Below are positions 32,983-40,508 of a stretch of DNA of 47,012 bases, piece after piece. The notes below the pieces were generated by a model, which worked only from the letters and a program-made list of their open reading frames with translations, made no database searches and was not told where the DNA came from. Within the stretch, counting starts at the first letter, position 1, and each line of letters begins with the position of its first letter. The stretch comes from an uncultured Prevotellaceae bacterium (GTDB lineage Bacteria; Bacteroidota; Bacteroidia; Bacteroidales; Bacteroidaceae), in assembly GCA_900315745.1 (NCBI GenBank), contig ONAG01000032.1, positions 1 through 47,012 on the forward strand, read 5' to 3'. Position numbers and translations under genes: made by a program.

Positions 32983-33046
32983 TGTTTTGCCTTATTTTTT
33001 GTTTATTTAATACATTTTCCTCGCTATTGACGATAAAACACTTTCA

Positions 33047-34600
33047 TCAAAACGTGTAGCCTAATGTGCAAAGTATTTGATGACGTTTGTTGTTTACTTT
33101 CACTTCGTTGGTGATGATGTCAAAATCTTCATATTCCGAATCACGATAATTCATGAATGGAGTGAATTTACCAGACGTCATGCTGTATTGATAAGCAAGG
33201 TCAAGGTTCACTTGTCCCCATCTCCAACCCATGCCAAATGTGAGTCTATTGGTGCTCTCCCAATTTGTGTAGTCAGTTGCTGAGGCGTAATATGTTCCAT
33301 AAGATGGTATGGTTCCATCTTTGAAGCCATCCTTTTCATACATCGGTGAGACGTAATTGTAGCCCGCCCTTATTGCCATTTCTGGCATGGGTTTGAACTC
33401 AGCGCCAACTTTAATAGTACTTACACCCTTTAATGTGTTTTTGGTGTTTCTGTTCATGTACTCGTCACTATTGCTGGTATCATGATAGTCATAGTAATAC
33501 CTATCACCCTCATTCACCCTGGCATCCGTACGGCTATAGTCGGAGAATTCATAACTTGCACCTAATGCGAGGTAGTTGCCCACAGTATATCCCAAATTTG
33601 CACCAAACTTCCAAGGGGTGTACACTTTGTATTCGTATGCCTGTTCAGCATATGCGGTATAGTTTCCATCCGACACTTCGGTGTAGTTGCTTGATTTTAG
33701 GTCGTAATATACAGGTGATGAGATGTTGACACCAATTAGCAAGGGTGAATATTCAATAGGCCTTACTGTGGCACCAAACTTTAAACTAACGCCCGTACCT
33801 TTAATCCTTCTTTCATCATATACATTAAGGGTCTTTATATCCTCTGGGTTTGGCATCATCGTTTCAGTATAATCCCCTTTATGGAGATAATGAACATCAT
33901 GAAGCCCTAACGTGAAGCCCAAATATACACGATCGTGAATGTTTCCACTAATGTTGAAATCATACTCTCCTACATATCCCGAATGAGCTCTGTCAAAATC
34001 ATAGTCTTCTGCATCATAATAGTAAGCTAAGCCATCACCAGCAGCATAGAACAGATTTCTAAAATATATGTCGTCAAGCTGATTGCAGGTGACGAAGGGC
34101 TCTTTCTCGTAGAATGTGCCATCTTCACCTTGAGCATACAAAAGCCCATTGTAAAGTTTCATATACGACAACTTGTTTTGTGATGCGTTATTTAGCTTGC
34201 TGTCGGCAGAAAGAATATAATCGAAATTTTTGCTTTTGTGGAAATTAAAGGCAAAATTCAGAAATGAGCCATTAGATCCTTTTGTTGTCAACACCACTCC
34301 AATCTGGTCGAAACTCAAGTTTGTGGCATCGCCTCCAGAATATTTGGCCGCATCTTGTTGGGTTACCATGCCAGCTGTGGCTTCCACCTTGCTATGGCGG
34401 AAAAGACCTATGCCGGCAGGATTCGTGCTGATAGTTGAGATGTCAGCTCCAAGAGCGTCTGTGGCGCCACCCATGCCTACATATCTTGCAGTCCCATTCA
34501 AATCTTCTGTAATGACCTTTGCATTCTCATAAGTCTCTTGGGCTGCCACAGGCATTACCAATATGGCACTAAAAGCCATAAACATGTATTTTGCTTTCAT
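33047..34600 (-). CDS. OmpP1/FadL-family outer membrane transport protein
   Basis: A 517-residue outer-membrane beta-barrel of the FadL/TodX group, which lets hydrophobic molecules through the outer membrane; Bacteroidales members are often labelled hemin receptors without proof. The signal peptide ends VMPVAAQ. The hallmark near the mature N-terminus is ARYVGMGGATDALGADIST with STNPAGIGLFR (the FadL NPA motif). Alternating beta strands run to the terminal aromatic LCTLGYTF, the outer-membrane insertion signal. It lies 53 bases after the Gly/Ser-rich exported protein gene and is probably in one operon with it. Confidence 0.9.
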   Translation of the reverse strand: MKAKYMFMAFSAILVMPVAAQETYENAKVITEDLNGTARYVGMGGATDALGADISTISTNPAGIGLFRHSKVEATAGMVTQQDAAKYSGGDATNLSFDQIGVVLTTKGSNGSFLNFAFNFHKSKNFDYILSADSKLNNASQNKLSYMKLYNGLLYAQGEDGTFYEKEPFVTCNQLDDIYFRNLFYAAGDGLAYYYDAEDYDFDRAHSGYVGEYDFNISGNIHDRVYLGFTLGLHDVHYLHKGDYTETMMPNPEDIKTLNVYDERRIKGTGVSLKFGATVRPIEYSPLLIGVNISSPVYYDLKSSNYTEVSDGNYTAYAEQAYEYKVYTPWKFGANLGYTVGNYLALGASYEFSDYSRTDARVNEGDRYYYDYHDTSNSDEYMNRNTKNTLKGVSTIKVGAEFKPMPEMAIRAGYNYVSPMYEKDGFKDGTIPSYGTYYASATDYTNWESTNRLTFGMGWRWGQVNLDLAYQYSMTSGKFTPFMNYRDSEYEDFDIITNEVKVNNKRHQILCTLGYTF

Positions 34601-34653
34601 GATTCTATATTGTCAAATTGAGTGAAACATCAATTAAAGAATTAGCACAATGG

Positions 34654-35739
34654 TTATCTTCTTCCTCCGAAGCCGCCACCGCCGCCGCCACCGCCGGAAC
34701 GACCGCTGCCACCACCGCTAAATCCACCACCAGAACGACTTCCTCCGCCTCCGAAGGAACCGGAGCTTGAGCTTGAACTTGCTGCTGAGCTGGAGGAGAA
34801 TGATGAACCTGAATAAGAACTTGAACCTTGCCAAGAACTCGATGATGTGGCTGGAACATAGGACCTGTTGGCTGAAGCCCTTGCGGCACTTGCACTACGT
34901 GATCCTCCGAAGCCTGACCTCTGAGTGGGAGAAGAAGCATAGGTTCCTCTTGATGAGGATGACGAACCATACCCATTTCCACTTGTCCCGAAAGTATTAT
35001 TGCCTATGCGATTTCCTCCGAAAGTGCCATGTTGGGCTGTTGTGTAACCATGTCCTCTTGCTCCCAATGAGGCTGGTGACTTGGAAGCTCTTCCTCTTGT
35101 TCCAGGAACATCATACACGGTATAACCATAATTTACGTGATAATGAGGGTGTCCCCATCCTGGATACATATACATGCCCCAACCCCAATAATATGGGTCG
35201 AGATACCATGAGCCATAATATCCCCATGGGCCATAATAGTAACCATAATACCATCCATTATACCATGGGTCATACAGACCATATGCCCAAGGATGATACC
35301 AAGGATACCACATGTCATAGTAATGTCCCCATCGGCCAAAATAACCATAGAAAAACGGGTCGTACCATCCATGATACCCGTCGAACAAACCCATCTGTGC
35401 CGACCAGTAAAAATCGTCATCATCCATAGGAGGTTGGTACACCTTGACAGTGTCTATTTTAGGGTATTTGCCATCGCCTGGCTCAAATTCAATTATATCA
35501 TTCCCCAAAGAGTCGGAACCCAATGTCTTGTACGAACTCTTCATGTGCCTGCGATTATACTCATCAACAGACACGTCGAGTGGCTTGACCTTGGACAAAG
35601 AGTCGCCACCAATTCCATTTTTGGTTTTTGCGACATCCTTTTCTGCCTTTTTCGGTACAAAATACATGTCATCTTGTGCGAATAAGGAGATGGGCATGCA
35701 CCCTGCAATGAGCAATAAAAGTAAAACAAGCTTTTTCAT
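34654..35739 (-). CDS. exported low-complexity protein, Tyr/Trp/Gly-rich then Ser/Gly-rich
   Basis: A 361-residue envelope protein in four parts. A hydrophobic leader can be read as a Sec signal (ending SLFAQ) or as a lipobox (LIAGC, Cys14). Residues 25-105 are an ordinary charged linker. Residues 107-210 are packed with Tyr, Trp, Gly, Pro and His (GWYYGYYYGPWGYYGSWYLD). From about 225 on, Ser, Gly, Arg and Ala dominate, ending in a run of glycines and GGRR. The DNA there is full of short triplet repeats. No enzymatic domain is visible. Similar proteins occur in Bacteroidales as unknowns. Such composition suits a structural, adhesive or self-associating surface protein; this is inference. Confidence 0.75.
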   Translation of the reverse strand: MKKLVLLLLLIAGCMPISLFAQDDMYFVPKKAEKDVAKTKNGIGGDSLSKVKPLDVSVDEYNRRHMKSSYKTLGSDSLGNDIIEFEPGDGKYPKIDTVKVYQPPMDDDDFYWSAQMGLFDGYHGWYDPFFYGYFGRWGHYYDMWYPWYHPWAYGLYDPWYNGWYYGYYYGPWGYYGSWYLDPYYWGWGMYMYPGWGHPHYHVNYGYTVYDVPGTRGRASKSPASLGARGHGYTTAQHGTFGGNRIGNNTFGTSGNGYGSSSSSRGTYASSPTQRSGFGGSRSASAARASANRSYVPATSSSSWQGSSSYSGSSFSSSSAASSSSSSGSFGGGGSRSGGGFSGGGSGRSGGGGGGGGFGGRR

Positions 35740-35811
35740 ATGTCATTCCTATTTTGTTTGTTTACCACGTATGTATTCTTTCACAATGCAAAAATAAGCC
35801 AAGATTAAATG

Positions 35812-35869
35812 CAAAAGTAGGGAAAAACCCTATAGGAGAGTAGGTTTTTCCCTATTTTTTATAATTTTG
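35812..35869. promoter_or_regulatory. divergent promoters flanking a 12-base inverted repeat
   Basis: Two -7 boxes face away from each other: TACTTTTG (minus, 35819-35812) for the low-complexity protein and TAATTTTG (plus, 35862-35869) for prmA. Between them TAGGGAAAAACC (35818-35829) and GGTTTTTCCCTA (35843-35854) are perfect 12-base arms around a 13-base spacer. The left arm touches the minus-strand -7 box. This looks like an operator for a dimeric regulator acting on one or both genes. Confidence 0.5.
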
Positions 35870-35889
35870 CATCAAAATTTTAACAAAAC

Positions 35890-36756
35890 ATGAAATACTT
35901 ACGTGTTAAATTTGATGCCAATAATGGCATTTCTACTATGGATCTCCGTCAGACATGCTACGATATTGTAGCTTCTTTGGCAGGCGGTTGTGGTTTTGAA
36001 TCATTTGAGGAGGAAGGCGATTTGTTGGTGGGATACATCCAAGAAGATTTGTTTGACAAAGAACAGTTGGATGCGTTGCTCGATTCATTCCCTATTGAGA
36101 ATGTCAATGTCTCATATAGCATTGAGAAAGCAGATTATCAAGATTGGAACAAAGAATGGGAAGAAGCTGGATTCGACCCAATTGTGGTGGATGGTTTGTG
36201 CGTTATTCACGATACCAAACATGTTGAGCCTGTATCTAATGGCATGATGGATGTCTTGGTAGATGCCAAGATGGCATTTGGCTCTGGCACCCATGCAACC
36301 ACGCGCATGATTGTATCCAATCTGCTTGGAAGGGACCTTAGAGGCAAAAGAGTGCTTGACTGTGGTTGTGGCACCGGCATTTTGTCTATCGTTGCATCAA
36401 AACACGGAGCTGAAAGCGTTGTGGCTTACGATATTGATGAATGGAGTGTGGAAAACACAAAACATAATGCCCAACTCAACGGCGTTGAAAACATTGATGT
36501 GTTATTGGGCGACATCAACGTGTTGTCACACGTGAGTGGTGTGTTTGATATAATTGTAGCAAACATCAACCGTAATATCTTGCTAACAGACATGCCAACA
36601 ATGAAAGGTGTCATGGCAGAGAATGGGAAACTGATAATCAGTGGATTTTATAAAGAAGACGTGGCACTCTTGAAAGAAAGAGCATCAGAGTTGGGGCTTC
36701 AAATGGAATCCATGAAGGAACTTGCCAATTGGGTGTCGCTATCGTTCTCCTCGTAA
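35890..36756 (+). CDS. prmA: ribosomal protein L11 methyltransferase
   Basis: PrmA transfers methyl groups from SAM to lysines and the N-terminus of ribosomal protein L11. The 288-residue protein has the small substrate-recognition domain (about 1-100), the linker with AFGSGTHATTRM, and the class I SAM-binding core LDCGCGTGILSI followed by VAYDIDEWSV and VANINRN (the NPPY-like position). Its last 58 bases are shared tail to tail with the GH25 gene on the other strand. The role is housekeeping. Confidence 0.95.
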   Translation: MKYLRVKFDANNGISTMDLRQTCYDIVASLAGGCGFESFEEEGDLLVGYIQEDLFDKEQLDALLDSFPIENVNVSYSIEKADYQDWNKEWEEAGFDPIVVDGLCVIHDTKHVEPVSNGMMDVLVDAKMAFGSGTHATTRMIVSNLLGRDLRGKRVLDCGCGTGILSIVASKHGAESVVAYDIDEWSVENTKHNAQLNGVENIDVLLGDINVLSHVSGVFDIIVANINRNILLTDMPTMKGVMAENGKLIISGFYKEDVALLKERASELGLQMESMKELANWVSLSFSS

Positions 36757-37598
36757 ATGCCCATGCTGTCAAGTTCAAGACTGTCTGTAGCATGGATGTC
36801 AGGCACGACGAAGTTCTCCTCACTAAGAGTCAATTTCTTAAGGTCATAATGGCTGCCATTATAAATGTCGAGGTCAACATACCCTTTGATGCCAGGTAAA
36901 CGTCCTACATCTGTATGTTGCCAAAATTTCCATGGACCTTGATATTGAACTTCTTGAACGTAATAATGTGCAATCCAATATGGATATGAAGCGAAACGAC
37001 TATCGTTAAGGTATTTTTCTTTAAATTTATAATAGGTGTATATTATTGGCTTTGCGTGGTATTTGTCTTCTACGATGTGCAACCAAGCCAGCACTTCCAA
37101 TTGGAAATCCTCATCAGACATGTTGTCTGGCTTGCTTTCAACGTCAAGCACTGGGGGCAAATCACCTGCTTCAAGGTGGACTTTGTCGAGAAAGAAATAT
37201 GCTTGTTCACGAGCTGTTGACATGTTGCTCCAATAATGGTATGCTCCTCTAATAAATCCAGCAAGTCGCGCTTTTTTGAAATTTTCCTCGAAACACTCGT
37301 CAATATAATCAGAACCTTCAGTCGCCTTCACCATTACAAACCTCACATAGTTGCGGTCGATCATGGCGTTGCCCAATTTGTTCCAGTCAATCTTTCCTTG
37401 ATGGTGGCTGATGTCTATTCCGTGGATTTCATATCCTTCAGGGTATGTAGGGTCACCATACAATGCTCTCCAACGGAAGCCAAATGGCTCGACAAAAAAG
37501 AAAAAGAAAGTCCAACAGTAAGCAATGGAAACTATTATTCCCAATGCCCACCAAAATGTTTTGGGTATTTTTGAAAACTTTCTTTTTTTGTTTTTCAT
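36699..37598 (-). CDS. membrane-anchored GH25 lysozyme-like muramidase
   Basis: A 299-residue protein with a basic start, one membrane helix (WALGIIVSIAYCWTFFFFF) and a glycoside hydrolase 25 domain that should cut the MurNAc-GlcNAc bond of peptidoglycan. Catalytic-face motifs are HGIDISHHQG, VMVKATEGSDY, PPVLDVES (the acidic pair) and YWIAHYY. The C-terminal 35 residues past the barrel are acidic and are encoded by the stretch overlapping prmA. The upstream ATG at 37619 lies in a terminator hairpin loop, so 37598 is chosen. It probably works on the cell's own wall. Confidence 0.9.
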   Translation of the reverse strand: MKNKKRKFSKIPKTFWWALGIIVSIAYCWTFFFFFVEPFGFRWRALYGDPTYPEGYEIHGIDISHHQGKIDWNKLGNAMIDRNYVRFVMVKATEGSDYIDECFEENFKKARLAGFIRGAYHYWSNMSTAREQAYFFLDKVHLEAGDLPPVLDVESKPDNMSDEDFQLEVLAWLHIVEDKYHAKPIIYTYYKFKEKYLNDSRFASYPYWIAHYYVQEVQYQGPWKFWQHTDVGRLPGIKGYVDLDIYNGSHYDLKKLTLSEENFVVPDIHATDSLELDSMGIYEENDSDTQLASSFMDSI

Positions 37599-37609
37599 AA
37601 TTTGAAAAT

Positions 37610-37631
37610 GGGCGGACATGATAGTCCGCCC
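37610..37631 (-). terminator. hairpin between pfp and the GH25 gene
   Basis: GGGCGGAC (37610-37617) and GTCCGCCC (37624-37631) are perfect arms with a six-base loop in the 54-base gap. On the minus strand ATTTTC follows, a weak U-tract. It probably reduces read-through from pfp into the lysozyme gene. Confidence 0.6.
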
Positions 37632-37652
37632 TTTATCAAAAGCAATAGAATC

Positions 37653-39293
37653 TTAAATGTGTTCCAAGGCAAGTGTGAAGGTGGTCTTGTCGCACACCTC
37701 AGCTGGTCCCCAATACTGTATTGGACCAGGATACATGTAGCATGTCTCAATAGCCCATTTCTCTCTCTTGGAAACAAATGTGCGGAAAGGAGCACCATCA
37801 AGCTCAACCAATGCCTTGCGGATAACTGGCTTCATCTTGCCATTTCTGCGCTCCATATTCATCATCATGGTGATGGGCACACCTCCGGCTTTCCACTCAT
37901 CGGTTGGGGCTGTGGTGTTCTTTACGATTGCCATATAACCAGTTTTGCCGTTTGCTATCAGCTGGGCTGCACTGGCACCAAGAGCATAGCAGTAATCTGC
38001 ATCAAAGTTGGATGGTATTGCACAACGTCCTTCATATCCGAAGAAATGATGCAAGGTAGAGAATTTTCCAACAAATTTGCCTTCTTTAGCCCATTTGTCC
38101 AACTTCGCCTCGCACATTTCCGACAAAAGTTTTTCTGTTTCGATGAGCGAAACTTGCACATTTCCATGAGGATCTCTATCGAGTGAGAGCTGACGTGCCA
38201 CACTTTCAGGAAGTGTTTCGAATGTTTCAGCGTTCTCCTTGCTCAGATGCGTGAGGATATATTCACGTTGTGCTGTCTTTTCAAGGTCCTTGTATTCTTC
38301 ACCATGAGCGGCAAGCAGGTCATTGAGTTCGTCAATCAATCGCCCTATTGCAGGAATGAATTCAATCAACCCTTCTGGCACAAGAACGACACCGAAATTG
38401 TCGCCCTTGGCAGCACGAGCAGCCACAGCATTGCAAATCTGTTCAACGATATCATTGAGAGTCTGGTCTTTTGCTTCCACCTCTTCTGAGATGATGCAGA
38501 TGTTGGGTTGGCATTGCAAGGCGCACTCCAAAGCAATGTGGCTTGCGGAGCGACCCATCAGTTTTATAAAATGCCAATATTTGCGTGCAGAGTAGCAGTC
38601 ACGCTCAATATTGCCAATCAATTCGGAATATGTTTTTGTTGCTGTGTCAAAGCCAAAGCTGGTCTCAATTTGGTCGTTCTTGAGGTCTCCATCGATGGTT
38701 TTAGGACAGCCGATGACCTGAATTCCATAATTCTTTGCTGCATAGTATTCAGCAAGCACACATGCATTTGTGTTGGAATCATCACCACCGATGATTACCA
38801 CGGCTTGAATGTCAAGGGCACGTATTATTTCAGCTCCTTTCTCAAATTGGTCAACTTCCTCAAGCTTGGTTCTGCCACTTCCTATCATATCGAAACCGCC
38901 AGTATTGCGATAGTTGTCAACAAAATCAGCAGTAATCTCGATGTAGTTGTGGTCAACAAGTCCTCCAGGTCCCATCAAGAAGCCATAGAGCTTGTTCTCA
39001 GGATTTAGTTTTTTTACAGTGTCGAAAAGTCCACAGATGACATTGTGACCACCAGGGGCTTGACCTCCACTGAGAATGATTCCCACATTGAATTTCTTGT
39101 TTGATGCAACATCTCCAGGTGCAAATTCCACCAATGGCATGCCATAAGTGTGAGCAAATAGTTGCTTGATTTCATCTTGGTTGTCAACACTCTGAGTCGG
39201 TGCTCCTTCTATTACCTTGACAGCACCTTTAAGAGCCTTGGGCAATTTGGGCTGATACGAAGCCCTTGCATTCTGCAATGCGCTTTTTTCCAT
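37653..39293 (-). CDS. pfp: PPi-dependent phosphofructokinase (diphosphate-fructose-6-phosphate 1-phosphotransferase)
   Basis: This enzyme phosphorylates fructose 6-phosphate reversibly with pyrophosphate in place of ATP, saving energy in anaerobic glycolysis. The 546-residue length is that of the long plant/Bacteroidetes PFP group. Key stretches are [23 protein letters not shown] (the GGDD that excludes ATP), [11 protein letters not shown] (TIDxD active site), [13 protein letters not shown] and [14 protein letters not shown] -7 box (TAATTTTG, minus, 39350-39343) precedes it. The cytoplasmic role in central carbon flow is clear. Confidence 0.96.
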   Translation of the reverse strand: MEKSALQNARASYQPKLPKALKGAVKVIEGAPTQSVDNQDEIKQLFAHTYGMPLVEFAPGDVASNKKFNVGIILSGGQAPGGHNVICGLFDTVKKLNPENKLYGFLMGPGGLVDHNYIEITADFVDNYRNTGGFDMIGSGRTKLEEVDQFEKGAEIIRALDIQAVVIIGGDDSNTNACVLAEYYAAKNYGIQVIGCPKTIDGDLKNDQIETSFGFDTATKTYSELIGNIERDCYSARKYWHFIKLMGRSASHIALECALQCQPNICIISEEVEAKDQTLNDIVEQICNAVAARAAKGDNFGVVLVPEGLIEFIPAIGRLIDELNDLLAAHGEEYKDLEKTAQREYILTHLSKENAETFETLPESVARQLSLDRDPHGNVQVSLIETEKLLSEMCEAKLDKWAKEGKFVGKFSTLHHFFGYEGRCAIPSNFDADYCYALGASAAQLIANGKTGYMAIVKNTTAPTDEWKAGGVPITMMMNMERRNGKMKPVIRKALVELDGAPFRTFVSKREKWAIETCYMYPGPIQYWGPAEVCDKTTFTLALEHI

Positions 39294-39422
39294 AATTGAT
39301 GATAACTTATATTATAAAATAATGTCTTTTTTCAAAACAGCGCAAAATTAAGTAAAATATCCGAGAATAAGAAAGATTTATTGCAAAAAAGCAAATCCTT
39401 GCTTTTTTTTCCTTAATACATG

Positions 39423-39453
39423 TTGCACTTACATTTTTTTTTTCTTATCTTTG
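39423..39453 (+). promoter_or_regulatory. promoter of the 39568-39840 gene
   Basis: TTG (39423-39425), 20 bases, TATCTTTG (39446-39453). The leader to the ATG at 39568 would be about 110 bases. Confidence 0.55.
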
Positions 39454-39567
39454 CCTTGTGTTCAAATTTCCACATGTAGCGCTTCTCATCCGTCTAAGTT
39501 CTACAAATTTGGACTAAATTGCCTGCTTCGCTATTTTATTTGAAATAAATTAAACAATTATATCATT

Positions 39568-39840
39568 ATGCCCAATAGAAGAGACTTAAAACGCACAATT
39601 AACAACATTTGCAGCGACGTTTTTGCAGAGTGCGTTGCCACGTCGCTTTACCATGTTCCTACCGATGAAGCAAATGTAGATGCCATACTTAAATCCATAA
39701 TTACCATACGTGAAGATTTCATCAGCAGGGTATCTCATCCAGAACCAGGTATGAAAAGAAAAGACTATTACAACCATTTGGCAAATTCATTCATTGAGCA
39801 AATAACGGAGGTGATAGACCAAATTTCCAACTTACACTAA
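39568..39840 (+). CDS. small conserved protein, function unknown
   Basis: A 90-residue, largely alpha-helical cytoplasmic protein (DLKRTINNICSDVFAECVAT, later YYNHLANSFIEQITEVIDQI). I do not recognise a named family. A strong promoter and normal codon use support it as a real gene. It lies 64 bases before the acyltransferase gene, with a perfect inverted repeat between them. Confidence 0.7.
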   Translation: MPNRRDLKRTINNICSDVFAECVATSLYHVPTDEANVDAILKSIITIREDFISRVSHPEPGMKRKDYYNHLANSFIEQITEVIDQISNLH

Positions 39841-39849
39841 ATTGTTGTC

Positions 39850-39882
39850 AAGTCTCATTCGCCAAGAGCAATAATGAGACTT
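39850..39882 (+). repeat. 10-base inverted repeat between two genes
   Basis: AAGTCTCATT (39850-39859) and AATGAGACTT (39873-39882) are perfect arms with a 13-base spacer, starting ten bases after the stop of the 90-residue gene. No U-tract follows, so it may be a processing or stabilising hairpin instead of a terminator. Confidence 0.5.
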
Positions 39883-39904
39883 CATAACCACAAGTATCAT
39901 AAAA

Positions 39905-40450
39905 ATGTGGAGAAAATTTTGCAACTGGCTCTTGTATAAGGTGATGGGATGGCACAAAAATGTCACAGTAGAACATCCGGAGAAATATATTATTTGCCTT
40001 GCCCCCCATACCAGCAATTGGGACTTCATCATGGGGCAGCTCTATTCTGGAGCTGAAGGATGGAAGATTAATTTTCTGATGAAAAAGGAATGGTTTTTCT
40101 GGCCATTGGGAATACTTTTCAACCACCTTGGTGGCATTCCTGTGTATCGCAGCAAGCATACAAGCATGACTGATAATCTTGCCAAGGAAGCAAGAAGGCG
40201 CGAATCCTTCAAACTTTGCATCACCCCCGAGGGAACACGCTCTGCAAACTCAGAATGGAAGCGTGGCTTTTTAGTGATAGCTTCCAAAGCTGATTTGCCT
40301 GTCTTGATATATGGACTTGATTACAAGCGAAAACTTATAGAATGTGTCAAAATGATGCATCCGAGCGACAACTTGGATGAAGACATGGCACAGATAAAGG
40401 AATATTACAAATCTTTTGAAGGCAAGCATCCAGAGAAATTCAAAGTTTGA
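39905..40450 (+). CDS. PlsC-like 1-acyl-glycerol-3-phosphate acyltransferase family protein
   Basis: A 181-residue acyltransferase. The catalytic HX4D is HTSNWD (about residue 35), followed by the phosphate-binding TPEGTRS around residue 104 and a GGIPVYRS stretch in between. These are the LPLAT motifs. The protein lacks an N-terminal membrane helix and is shorter than standard PlsC, like the soluble-looking LPLAT group common in Bacteroidetes. It transfers an acyl chain to a lipid or glycolipid acceptor that cannot be told from sequence. Confidence 0.87.
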   Translation: MWRKFCNWLLYKVMGWHKNVTVEHPEKYIICLAPHTSNWDFIMGQLYSGAEGWKINFLMKKEWFFWPLGILFNHLGGIPVYRSKHTSMTDNLAKEARRRESFKLCITPEGTRSANSEWKRGFLVIASKADLPVLIYGLDYKRKLIECVKMMHPSDNLDEDMAQIKEYYKSFEGKHPEKFKV

Positions 40451-40508
40451 TGTCAAACATCTATCAATATAAGGCCTTCTTTTGTTTTTTATTTTATTTG
40501 ATTAGGAA

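Noticed and set aside
34767-35429. 220-residue plus-strand ORF opposite the low-complexity protein
   Set aside because: It arises from the repetitive codons of the real gene on the other strand; the latter has a signal peptide, promoter and operon context.
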